A DNA stretch of 64,000 nt from Rhododendron vialii. Taxonomy: Eukaryota; Streptophyta; Magnoliopsida; Ericales; Ericaceae. Shown piece after piece: positions 23,017 through 33,346 of this stretch; positions within the stretch are counted from its first letter, which is position 1, and each line of letters starts with the position of its first letter. Made by a program: the position numbers and the translations under genes. The stretch spans positions 9,916,501-9,980,500 of the forward strand of contig NC_080560.1 in the NCBI RefSeq assembly GCF_030253575.1, in the 5' to 3' direction. Under the pieces are notes generated by a model. That model was not told the origin of the DNA. It did no database searches and worked only from the letters and a program-made list of their open reading frames with translations.

Positions 23017-24100
23017 ATCCGAACGATAATCTTTACCGACGAACTTTCACTGGCCCCGATCTGCATGTCGTCCACGACAACCTTGTGCCAGCCGTTCTGG
23101 AGGAACTCCATTCGGGAAGCTGTGGGGCGCACTCAGGAGGACGTTCCCTTGCACAGCGTGCTCTGACGCAAGGCTATTGGTGGCCGAAGATGGTCAAGCA
23201 GTCCGAAGAATACGTGAATCTCTGTGTTCGGTGCCAAAAGCAAGCATCTCTCGTCCACCAGCCTGCCTTCCCCCTTAAAATGATCACTAGTCCGTGGCCG
23301 TTCGCGGTTTGGGCTTTTGACATAGTAGGCAAGATGCCGAAGGCGCCTGGAGGATTTGAGTATATGCTCACGGCCACAGATTTGTTCACCAAGTGGGTTG
23401 AAGCTTCCCCCATGATCAAGACCACCGCAGGCGACGTGGAACGCTTTATTTGGAAGCACATCATCTCAAGGTTCGGCGTACCGTACGCCATCCTTTCTGA
23501 CAATGGCTCCCAGTTTGTCGCGTCCGCCCTCAAAGCTTTTTATGCAAAGCGCCACATCACGATCCATAATTCCTCGATGGCCTATCCTCAAGGTAATGGA
23601 CAAGCCGAAGCATCTAACAAGACCATCACTCGGGGGCAGAAGCGCCGTCTAGATCGGAAACTCGGTAAGTGGGTAGAAGAGCTTCCACACGTCTTATGGG
23701 CCTATCGTACAACACCTCGGCGGTCTACCGGCCGTACTCCATTTGCTATGGCCTACAGTATGGAAGCTGTCCTCCCTTTATCTACTTTAATTCCCATAGC
23801 TCGAACGGAAAATTTTAACCCAGTGGACAACAATGCGTTTGTGTGTACCGAGTTAGACCTCGCTGAAGAACTACGTGACAATGCTAACCTTCGGCACGCT
23901 GCATATCAACAAGAAGTTGCAAGGGGCTACAATCGCAATGTTCGCGCTCGTCCATTTAACGTCGGGGACTTAGTCCTTCGGATGGTTACCGAAGCGTCAA
24001 AGCTAACCAAGCTGAAGGATCCCTATGAAGGACCTTACCGAGTGGTAGAGAAGATCGAGCATGGTGTCTACAAGCTTGCTGAAATGGATGGGACGCTAAT

Positions 24101-25569
24101 TGCTTAGCCTTCAAACCTCGCCTTCAAATAAGGTTGAGAAAAACCCCAAGCGTAGGGCTAGGTCGTCGGTAGCATAATAAACCGGTAAGACCGGGATCGT
24201 ACCCACAGAGAATTCGAATATAGCTTAATCGGATTGTAGGTTTTGTAAGGTGGATTGTGGCGTTTAAGACGGCCAACTTGGTGATGCTTTGAAGCGGTAG
24301 AAAATTAAGGCAAAAGACTAGGAAAGCGCTTAATTAACTTAAAGGAGGCAAGTCTAGGGATCGTCTAACCCTTGACTTAAGCCGTTACCGGTTCTCAATT
24401 ATAACTCAGGCGAGAGTCAAGACCGCGTGCTCACGCCCGGAAGATATAACTTTAATGACTACGTTTATAGAAAGATGTGATTAAACGGAATTAAATCAAC
24501 CTATTTTTGCTAATGTATCTAACACGTAGGAGGCCACGAGGCCTCAATATGCCACTTGCCAAGATCGCTTGACTAAACGACATACTAAGGAGTTAACACC
24601 CCTCGCTTAGACCAAAATGGCTAGGTTAATGAAATTCCGAAAACCATGATTTTAAGCCCGAAGGTTTGAGAACCAAATAACCACCTAAGTACTCGGGAAA
24701 GATTACCCCGAGACTTGGCCTATCAACTACTCACACATAGCTAAAGCATAAAAGAAAGCATAAAAATGAAACATGACTTTTAACCGATAAAAACGAAAAC
24801 AAACTTGATATTATAGAGGATCTAGTCCGTAGGAACAACTTTAATAAACGAGAAATTAACAAACGAGAATTACTTACTTGAGTTCTAAGAGATTACACTA
24901 GAAAAGCTTAAAAGAACATTAATGGAGGAAAAATTAAAGCTAATAAAGAACTAGGTTCTAAAAGAGAGAGAAGAGACCCCTATTTATACACAATGGGTTT
25001 CTCTCTCCTCAAATATCTAAAAACATACTATTAAAGGCAAGTATTTCATAAATGAAAAGCCCAAAAAGTAGCAAAATATTTGGCCGAAAGCTCCTCGTAT
25101 CGATACAGATTATGCAAAGTATCGATACCACATTGCTAAGCTGAGAAGACCAATTTCCCGTAACAATCCCGTATCGATACAGATTATGGCCGTATCGATA
25201 CGGAACTCTCTGCTTGGAAAGATAACCAACGCGTATCGATACGGTCCAAAATCCGTATCGATACGGGGAGCTTATCTCTGGTTCTTCACGCCAGCCTCCC
25301 AGTCTTGACACCCGACGACCGTTGGCTTGCCCGATGCTTCTCGCCTTCGTTCTTTGGTCACTTTGGCACCAGTTCCACCGGGCGATGATTCTTGCATTAA
25401 CTTGGGGGTTGGCTTTGCACTCAAAATACGCCTTTTAAGGGCGTTTTGCCTGAAACACTTAACAAACTACCTTACGAGCAATATTGAATAAAAACGACAA
25501 TTAAAAGCTAAAAACACTTCTAACTAACGGACTTAAGCACCACGTTCAAGCAATCTTAGGTGCGTATCA
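24101..25569 (-). mobile_element. Athila-like solo LTR in reverse orientation
   Basis: A 1,469-bp sequence with TG..CA ends on both strands, flanked by CTAAT (24,096-24,100) and CCAAT (25,570-25,574), a 5-bp duplication with one change. Read on the minus strand it starts TGATACGCACC and ends GGCTAAGCA. It shares blocks near its end with the Athila LTR above (for example the CCCTACGCTTGGGG region). No internal region or second LTR is present, so unequal recombination between LTRs likely removed the rest. A TATA-like GTATAAATAGG lies at 24,978-24,988 on the minus strand. Confidence 0.9.
25095..25266. promoter_or_regulatory. Six copies of a palindromic GTATCGATAC motif in the solo LTR
   Basis: GTATCGATAC, often extended to CGTATCGATACG, occurs six times within about 170 bp. 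Two copies are followed by AGATTATG. The array lies about 105 bp upstream of the LTR's TATA-like box. Its position and spacing mirror the CTACCCGTAGC array of the other Athila LTRs. A binding-site role is inferred. Confidence 0.65.
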
Positions 25570-25768
25570 CCAATTGCCAATCCATGGAATGCTCAAAAAC
25601 TTAGGAAATTCCATGGCTAATTTTGGCATCCTCCAACCTTTTTTACTTTTCTTCTCTTGTATGTAAACTTTTGTTCGGAAAATACGCTTGTGAACGTCAT
25701 GTATTTAATGCAAGTTAGTTGTTTTTCTATTTATTCTTGTAAACTGGGGTATCTTATCTAGCCCTTCC

Positions 25769-25868
25769 TTTGTTCGGGTGAAAATCTCGAAGCCCATGAT
25801 GATTTGTTTGTTCGGGTGAAAATCTCGAAGCCCATGATGATTCGTTTGTTCGGGTGAAAATCTCGGAT
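25769..25868 (+). repeat. 38-bp tandem repeat in the Tat-1 pol/antisense spacer
   Basis: About 2.6 copies of a 38-bp unit beginning TGTTCGGGTGAAAATCTCGA start at 25,771, 25,809 and 25,847. They lie between the pol stop (25,620) and the antisense gene stop (26,300). Confidence 0.85.
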
Positions 25869-26299
25869 CGAAACCTGCTTAAATACACTTCTCACCATTC
25901 AAGACTTTTCCCTCGGAAGAACCACTTACTTTCGACGCTGGTGACTGATAATCCTATTGTGTACCCACTTGTTTGCCTTACTGGATTCTCATTCCTACAC
26001 TATGACCATCCACTAAGCCAGGGGGCTTATATTAGGCTACACAATAAACTCTATCGGAATAGAAAGACTTGGCAAAATTTTACTAGGAAAAATTTTACTT
26101 GGAAACACAATGAACACAATAAATCCATTTCGAACAAAAAGACGATTTGCAAGTTTGGTCAAACGAAAAACGAAGATTGTTAATCATTCACCGAGGGCTT
26201 CCAACCTGTTTTAGTTACATCGAATGGTTTGGCAAGGTTCTAGTTGTTCGGAGCCAACCATATTTAAAAAAAAACACTACAAAAATAGAGAAAGCCAGT

Positions 26300-28790
26300 T
26301 CAATTTGCTGGAACATCTGCAGGGGTTGGTACGTCGGTAGAATCGGCAGCACCAGCTATTGCGTCTTCTGCTTCAGCTTTGGCAGGGGCGAGGGGAGGTA
26401 CTTCCACAAGATTCCTCCTCTCATCATCAGGCTCAATGCCTGCATCGTCAAAACCCCTGTTGTAGCCGAGCATGAAGCTTTCTTTGTGTTGGCCTTCTTT
26501 GATCTCAGCTTGGATTTCCAAGATTTGATCAGCCGCATCTTCCTCAGCCTGGGCGTACCCCTTTTCGTACTGCCCCTGCATCTCCTTTTCCATCTGTTTT
26601 TTCATTTCTTCTAGCCCAAGGGCTCTCCCCTCCGCCAGCCCCTCATCTTTTCCTTCGGCCCTCGTTTGCTCGGCCGACTCTTGCAGCCCCTTGATTAGGT
26701 CATTCAGATTTGTAACCTGAACTTCCAGGCCTTGTCTCACGAGCTCGGATTGCTCCAAGCTCTTCTTGTAATCCTCGGTCACGCCCTTGTTGTACTCGAC
26801 CGACTGTTTCAGCAGTTTCGACTTCTTGTCATGCTCGGTGAGATGAAGTTGGGCACTCATTATGGACTGGGTGGGCTGCAAACAAAACAGAATGAAAGTT
26901 ATTCCGACGAAATGGGGCAGATGTACAGAAAATCATTGCAAGTACGAAAAATTTACTTACCCTTCCGACATGGTAGTAGTATTCACTCAGGGCTGCTTTC
27001 AGAGACGGGGGACTCTATATGTCCTTCGGTAAAGCCAGCCCCGAGTGGAGGGTAAAGGCTAGGGAGGGATCCTCCCTGAGGCTGTCAGATTTTAGTACTT
27101 GTTTTTTGCTGGGGGTAACGAAGTTCGGCACCCATGGGGTGTCAAGATCCGAAGCCAGCTCCCTCTCTCCCTCTGTTTGTGCTCCCTTCGGAAGCTCAAC
27201 CTCCTGGCTCTTCCCCTTCGGAGCTGCCTTTGTCTTTTCGCTGGTAAGAGGTTCCTTCGGAGAACGAGGGTCGCTCAGTGGTCATTTTTTGGAGGGAGGG
27301 GCGGGTGGGGTTTTCTTGCTTGGAGCCGAGCCCGAAGCGCCCGGGGCCCCAACCTTCCGAAGCTGGGCCTTCTCCTTTTCTTTTTCCTCCAGCTTTTTCT
27401 GGAGAACTTCCTTGATGTTCCTTAGAGGCATGTCTTCTTGTTCGCCGAAGGGTTCTTCCTCGGTAGGTAATCGGATCGTCCTTCGGAGAGGTTTGTCGAC
27501 GCTCGGCCGAAGCTCTTTTGGGATGTCTTCGGATCCAACGTCAAAAGACTGCTCAGGCTCGTCGGTCACCTTTCTTCGGATCCGACCTCCGTAGGTAGCT
27601 TTGTACTTGAGGATAGTAGGGGCGTCTCTCTCCTCTGCTGGAACGGTGAGAAGGGAATCGGCAAGACCACAACCTCTCGCCGCCCTTAACAGTACCTTGT
27701 TGAGCTTGGTGGTATCTGCCGAAGAATAGTACAAAATCGTTAATTAAATTTTTGATAAGCGTAATAAGAGTAGCAGAAGGAATTACATTTATAATAACGG
27801 ATAACTGTTCTTACTCGGAGTTCCCCTTCGTGTAGCGATTTCAAATTCGCCATACTCATGTTTGGGGAATTGGAAATTTCCCCGAACCTCGACGTAGTCA
27901 GAGGCCCATTTTTCCGAGTCATACATGCCCTTGGGAATGATCTTTTGCATCTTCCTCCAGTAGCAGAGGTAGTACCGAGAATACCGGACGTTTCTCGACA
28001 TCATGTAATTTTCGAAAAAATGGTAGGCTTCGAGTCGGAACATCTTTACCTCAGCAAGGATGATTACCGAGTGAATAATGCGGTAGGAGTTGACGCTCAA
28101 CTGGCACGGAGTGAGATTGAAACGGTGAAGGATCTCTCTCAAAACTCTATGCACCGGGAACCGAAGGCCCCCTTCTGTGATTGCCATCAAGGGAACGGTG
28201 ACGAGTTCGTCACTGTATCTTATTCGGTTGCCTTGAACCGGCGTGATAACGACATCGTCGGGGACGTCGTATACGGCTCGGAAGAGGCTCAAGCTCTTCT
28301 TGTCTTGGAAGCACTCCAAGTAAGGGCAGGGATCCCTCCCCGTTCGGTCGAGAATTACGTCGGGGTCCAGGGGAACAATTTTTCTCTTCGCCTTCGGAGG
28401 TTGCGACGAAGATCCCCCTACGATGCCCGCTCCCTCGTTCATACGGCTTGACGAAGCGACTGGGGTTTCTTTTTCCGACTCGGCCTCGTTAGCCCCCTCG
28501 GTGTCCTCTCCCTCTTCTGCTTCGTCATGAGGAAGCTCCCTTTCGGACTATGACTCATCTATATCTATAATGTTGGGGTTTGGCCCCATTGTTCGGAGAG
28601 GCGTCACCTTGGCGGGGTAGTCGATTCCCTGTATTCCTTCGGGGACCCTGCCACTTGACCCCGTTCGGTAGTTCCGGGCGAAATGTCTTATAGCTTCGGC
28701 TAACTCTGGATCAAATCTACCAAAATCCGAAGCTCCGGTATCCACCGACCGATAAGATTCGCCCGAAGAGGTTGACTTCGAAGATTCCAT
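26300..28790 (-). pseudogene. Tat-1 antisense gene, three exons, putative gypsy-type transposon protein
   Basis: Exons run 28,790-27,815, 27,715-26,961 and 26,875-26,300. Donors (GA|GTAAG, GG|GTAAGT) and acceptors (TCGGCAG|, TTTGCAG|) fit plant introns, and the exons sum to exactly 2,307 nt (768 aa) in one frame. Exon 1 starts MESSKSTSSGE and contains a region resembling Pfam 'putative gypsy type transposon' (PF04195): MAITEGGLRFPVHRVL, then YRIIHSVIILAEV and SRYYLCYWRKM. Exon 2 is charged and Pro/Ser-rich. Exon 3 is coiled coil (VQVTNLNDLIKGLQESAEQ). Stops at 28,548-28,550, 27,282-27,284 and 27,015-27,017 break this copy. A TATA-like TATAAAAGG lies upstream on the minus strand near 29,400. 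Extra antisense ORFs are known in Tat elements; the function is unknown. Confidence 0.8.
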
Positions 28791-29009
28791 TCCTAGAAAC
28801 AAATCAGTGCAGGGGATGAGACCGTTAGCGATTTGCATGGCCAGGAGTCTAAGGGCCTATGTTCGGTGTTCTATGTTGTTCTGAGAGACCTAAGGTTTGC
28901 TCGGTTATTTCCCGACCGAACGCCCTTCGGAAGAACCTCCGAAGAAGGGATTCCTACCGTTCAGGAACAGGGTCGGGTGCCCTAAGCTTCTCTAATGGAA
29001 ATACATTGA

Positions 29010-29044
29010 TTAAGAAGCTTAGTATGAATCACTAAGCTTCTTAA
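29010..29044. other. 14-bp-stem hairpin upstream of the Tat-1 antisense gene
   Basis: The arms TTAAGAAGCTTAGT (29,010-29,023) and ACTAAGCTTCTTAA (29,031-29,044) are perfectly complementary, with a 7-nt loop ATGAATC. The stem closes with AGT..ACT, as do the hairpins of Tat-2. Confidence 0.9.
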
Positions 29045-29741
29045 ATGAATATTCCTTTGGGAGAAGCTCCTACTTAAAGGTACCATCGTCTTCGGAAGAA
29101 CACGATTTGAAGATGAACATATGTTCGGAAGAACACATGAACATCTGGGGAATCAGGCGACGGTTTCAGCCCAAACGAAAAGGAAAAAACCAACTTAGAG
29201 GGGGCAAAAGCGCTCGAAAATAATCAAAATGCATCAACATATGAAAGAACTTGAAAAAATACCTGAAAATCAAGAGAAATCTGTGATCAAAACCTTCAAA
29301 TCTGCAAATTTCTGGCAATTTTTGGTCTGAAGTGGCGCTTGAACAGGGAAGGCGATCGAGAATGGGGGTGAAAGTGATTTTCTCTCTCCTACCACCATCC
29401 TTTTATACTGAGATCAGAATTCGAAGCGATCTCAAACCCTGACCGTTGGATTTGGGCGGGAGACTGATGTGACGCTCGATGAAGGACACATGGCAGGTAT
29501 GAAACGTGCCGTACCACTACCCAATGAAATCGTGACACCTGGCATCGATTCAAATCGACGGTTACAGAAGCATTTAATGAAAGCTGCACACACATATCGA
29601 AGCGTTCCAAACATTTTTGTCCGTTCAACTTCAACAGTTCGTCCAGTCATTCGTTCTTCGAATTTATGTCGACGTTCGGCCAGATTTTTATTCAACTCCT
29701 CCTTCACTTCCGAGCAAGCAAAGAAGGAGTTGAGGGACTAT

Positions 29742-30567
29742 TGTAGGGGGCCGAAATATCCGAAGGATCACAGGGTTCACAAGGTCCAGAAGGGGGAATA
29801 AAGGTTCACACACTGTTTGACCCGTCATCTAAGCTGTCTCAGTTCATCTGTAAATAAGTTTGGGCTTCGGCCCAATATACCAATAATTATCCGAAGGATA
29901 GATGGAACCACGAGTACTTCACCGACCGTCATATGCTGTATCCGAACGTACGTACATTTGAGTTCGCTCTGGGGTCTCACCAAACGCTCGGTAGGAACAT
30001 CCACTCGTTCGGATAAGTTGCTCTTCAGTAAGAAAACCAAACGCTCGGATAATTCGTGTGGCAGAAGTGGGTCCCGCCGAGTACAGGCGATTATGGAACC
30101 TTCCATAAATATCTATTGATAAGTAGGCTACCTTTTTTGATATTCGACGTGACATCTCTGAGCGATGTGACCTTTTTGACATCAACCCATGTGACTCTGT
30201 AAGATCTGGGAAGTGGTGCTCATTAAATGGCCCTGTTGCAAGACGCCATCCGAGCATTATGCGACACGTGGAAAGTGAAGCCAACTTGCTCAGCACTCCA
30301 CTCATTCGCCTATAAATAGAAGAACATGACCACAAAGAAAGGGTCTGAAAAACTCTGGAACACAAGTACTTTCTTCTCTCTACTAGCATATTTTCTCACT
30401 AAACTTCTTCTGCTCTTCTCCACCTACTGACTAGTTCGTCGGAGCTTCTTCCCGGAGGAACATCCCCCTCTGGTTCTGCAGGTACACCAAGACAGGCGAC
30501 ATCTCTCACGGCTCCACACACGGAGACAGCTATACAGGAAGGAACACAGAGAAATTCCGCCCCCACA
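29742..30567 (+). repeat. Tat-1 3' LTR
   Basis: An 826-bp copy of the LTR at 6,154, preceded by a purine-rich tract (AAGAAGGAGTTGAGGGA). The right target duplication GAATG follows. Confidence 0.95.
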
Positions 30568-30572
30568 GAATG

Positions 30573-31117
30573 TAATGCTTGTGGAGAACGAAAGAGGAAT
30601 TACCGCAAAGATTGCGGACTTCGGGCTTGCAACGAAGCGGCCGGACATAGACTGTAAAAGAGAGAGAAAGCAAAGTTGGCTTTCAGGGTACGCCGATGTA
30701 TTTGGCCCCCGAGTCTGTCATCCACGAAGAGTACAAGGCTCGTACTGATGTTTGGTCACTTGGGTGCTCTGTGTTGGAGATGCTCACGGGGAAAGTGGAT
30801 CTTTTATTTAGGATTGGATTCACACCGGAAGTCACAGAGATTCCAACCAGGTTGTCGAAAGAGCCTCAAGATTTCCTCAAGAAGTGCTAGGTAAAAAATC
30901 CCAAGTTACTGTGGACCGTTGATATCATAGATGAAGGCAAAGGTGCTGTTTTATCCAAAACTCCGGAAGGAAACGGACATAGACCGTCCCGGATAGGCCT
31001 CACTAAGATGTCATTGCTTTGGAAGATGAAGATTGCGGTGAAACGCTTGCTTCGGAAGATGAAGGAGGACAATTCAGAACAAGGTCGTATTTATCTTACA
31101 GCATCTCCAGGAACTAA
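30573..31117 (+). pseudogene. MAPKKK17/18/20-like kinase, C-terminal half
   Basis: This is the continuation of the kinase at 5,683, directly after the GAATG duplication. It reads MLVENERGITAKIADFGLAT (activation DFG), a frameshifted activation segment, then the APE region (PMYLAPESVIHEEYKARTDV), WSLGCSVLEMLTGK and LSKEPQDFLKKC. A TAG at 30,888-30,890 interrupts, and the frame continues VKNPKLLWTVD, the end of the kinase domain. A shifted acidic tail (SEDEGGQFRTRS) ends near 31,117. Removing the insertion with one duplication rejoins the codons of the catalytic loop exactly. Confidence 0.87.
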
Positions 31118-32184
31118 CACGGGAATTCTAGCGAGATGCTCGTATATTTCATTACGAGTAAAGAGTTCTAGTGGACGTAGCTTTGAATTTTCTTGTTTCT
31201 CATTACGACAACTATATTTTCCATTCAATGCTTCGAATAATTTTCTCTATGCAGTCTGTTGTCAGCATCATCAAATTTATACCAAAAGAAATCAAACATG
31301 ATACTAACCAGGAGACCTAATGGTAAACCAGAGATCAGTGACTTGTTTCCACCAGCTCTCATAGTGAAATTGATGATGCATGGCTAATGCCCAAATGGAG
31401 AAAATCTATTCGATACGGTCTTGGTTGCTAGTACCATGATCGCACAAAGAGGGAGCTAGGGCTCGTGGATTTGTGATCACCTTCTGAATCACTTAATCAA
31501 ATCTCTCAGACTAAGAGAAAAACTCGTGCTTATTGATTTTACTAGGCAAAGAGAGTCGAGTGAAACAGCAGGTTCACGATGTGAAAAGGACATAGAAAGA
31601 ACAAGGAAGCACCGCAGTACACGTAGAACATGGAATTAATAGGACTACAGGAGTTTGCTAAACTTCTGAACTGTAATCTGAAACAATGCCAGAGTCAACA
31701 CTCTAAGCCCTGAACGAAAGACAGAAAATGACTTAAAAAGCTGACAACATTTTGAATCTAATGAAGATAAGACTTGTAACCCCAGATTATGAAGCTAATA
31801 ATTCCTTCTAGTCAAAGTGAACCCGGAGCCGCAACTAGTTCAAGACCTCTTGCAGTCGAATATTCACCGCGAGTATTTCGCAGTGGAAATATTAAGAAAT
31901 GGCAGGTACCAAAGTTTCCGGATTCGCACATGCCTAACATGGTAACAACTACAGAACTGTAACTCCATGGCTTGTCTCAAGACACTTCAAAGAAAACTGT
32001 AGCCATAGATTCAATACCTTGTTATTTCTTCCCTGAATTGAACAAACCACCCACGGTTGAGGTGATCTATTTTACAGTTTTATTCCTGAGTAAGTCAAAG
32101 AAAGTTGTGCTGCCATGACTATAATGACCAGCAGACATTTATGGGCTACGTGAAGCTTCTATGGTTTGAAATCCTCATGCATGT
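31118..32184. other. Intergenic, no gene seen
   Basis: Unique-looking spacer. I see no ORF with a recognisable domain and no clear repeat structure. Confidence 0.5.
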
Positions 32185-32980
32185 TTAAGCTTCTACGATG
32201 TTACTATGATGTTTTGCAAGCAATTTTTCTAGTAATGACTCATCCTCCTCATCGCTCCAAGCTCGGCGTGCGGCGCGTGCCATTGTGAGCCAAAAGACCA
32301 AAATATTAAAAATTACTTTTAATGGACTTGAGATATGGGATGGGATGAAAAAAAGTGTACAAATGTGTCTTTTATAGAAAAATTTACCAAAAAAATTGTT
32401 GAACATGTGTTTTGAATTACCACACACCCAACTTATTTGTTGAACATGTGCTTTCAACTACTCAACTAATTTTTAAAATGAACCAATTTTTTTTCATATA
32501 TTTCGGTTTTTAATTTTTTTTTTCCAAAAATCAATATTCTATTAAAAAAAGGTTTTAAACATTTTAAAGATTTCTAATTTTAATTTTTTTTAAAAAATTT
32601 AACAAACAGGGAGTGACAAAATATTTTAAAGATTCAATGGATTTATTTTATCCCACTTTTAATAAATAAATATGTATTTATTCTACTTATAATAAAACTA
32701 ACCTTTTTTCGTCCATTAAATAACCAAGGTAGCAATTAAGTCATTTGACACCTTATTCTATCATATCCACCTTCCAAATTTCCTTTCTCAAAAAATCATC
32801 AAAATACCTCATTAATAAATCCACTATTCTTAAGAAGTGGGGTTACATTTCTTAACATATCACCCCTCGTTACATATCCATCCTCATTATAAATCTACTG
32901 AAAATAAATCCTCCATCCAAACGGACCTGAGGGGGTCAGTGATATTTACCAAATTATCTTCTTTGTTTTCTGTCTCCATC
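32185..32980. other. AT-rich region with a possible SANT-gene remnant
   Basis: A short minus-strand ORF starting near 32,283 reads MARAARRAWSDEEDESLLEK and stops at 32,185. RAWSDEEDESLLEKLL is reminiscent of the start of a Myb/SANT-like domain, and a TATA-like CTATAAAAG lies upstream, but only about 32 residues remain. The rest is AT-rich. It ends with CCTCCATCCAAACGGACC (near 32,911-32,928), which resembles a PIF/Harbinger terminal repeat, so a degraded non-autonomous Harbinger element is possible. Confidence 0.35.
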
Positions 32981-32997
32981 AAATTAGACTCCCCAAA

Positions 32998-33289
32998 CCA
33001 TCAGGGTGGTAGCCCAGTTGGCACGGGTGATGGGGCTTAAGTGCCTCTCCCTCCACGTGCACTCGGGTTTGAGCCCCTCTCATTGCAAAAAATATATATG
33101 AGCTGGGGAACGTGTGGAGGACCTTGTACCAGCTGTGCACCTAAATGGTGTTGTGGTGACGGTCTATTCTAACTGACAATAGTTATGGCTCGAACCCGAT
33201 ATTCCACAGTGGATCGGGAGCCCTTATGTTCACGCCCAAGGGATTGCTACGCCGATCACCCCCTCCTACCTTTTTTGATCATAAAAAAA
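32998..33289 (+). mobile_element. tRNA-derived SINE
   Basis: A 292-bp insertion flanked by perfect 17-bp duplications AAATTAGACTCCCCAAA (32,981-32,997 and 33,290-33,306), ending in an A-run. Internal RNA polymerase III promoter boxes are visible: an A box TAGCCCAGTTGG (about 33,010-33,021) and a B box GGTTTGAGCCC (about 33,065-33,075). It sits about 40 bp upstream of the intact F-box gene start. Confidence 0.9.
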
Positions 33290-33346
33290 AAATTAGACTC
33301 CCCAAATACCCCTGGTGGTCACTGCTTCATCTGCAACGGAAGCCAA

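Larger units (their letters stand above)
23017..25620 (+). pseudogene. Tat-1 integrase, interrupted near its C-terminus
   Basis: Integrase joins the cDNA to host DNA. After the T-run shift the frame reads the zinc-binding region (HSGSCGAHSGG ... CVRCQKQ) and the catalytic core (WAFDIVGKM, LSDNGSQF, YPQGNGQAEASNKT). It then enters the C-terminal domain, ending LAEMDGT at the solo LTR (24,101). The last codons (NPWNAQKLRKFHG, then TAA at 25,618-25,620) lie beyond it. Removing the solo LTR with one CCAAT restores the frame through this junction. Confidence 0.87.
6154..30567 (+). mobile_element. Tat-lineage Ty3/gypsy retrotransposon (Tat-1), with nested insertions
   Basis: The element lies between 5-bp duplications GAATG (6149-6153 and 30568-30572) and has two 826-bp LTRs starting TGTAGGGGGCC and ending CGCCCCCACA. 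Without the Athila element and the solo LTR it would be about 11.9 kb. It carries gag, protease, RT, RNase H, a second archaeal-type RNase H (the Tat hallmark), integrase, and a spliced gene in antisense before the 3' LTR. About 22 LTR differences were counted by eye, roughly 20 of them transitions. Several nonsense codons and frameshifts make this copy non-autonomous. Confidence 0.95.

Noticed and set aside
25769..25868. CRISPR-like 38-bp repeats
   Set aside because: They are contiguous tandem copies without spacers, inside a retrotransposon.
33009..33080. A functional tRNA gene
   Set aside because: A and B boxes are present, but there is no cloverleaf and the unit ends in an A-run with target duplications, so it is a SINE.
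33185..33346. Upstream in-frame ATG extending the intact F-box protein by 54 residues
   Set aside because: The ATG and most of the extension lie inside the SINE, and the paralogs have no such extension.
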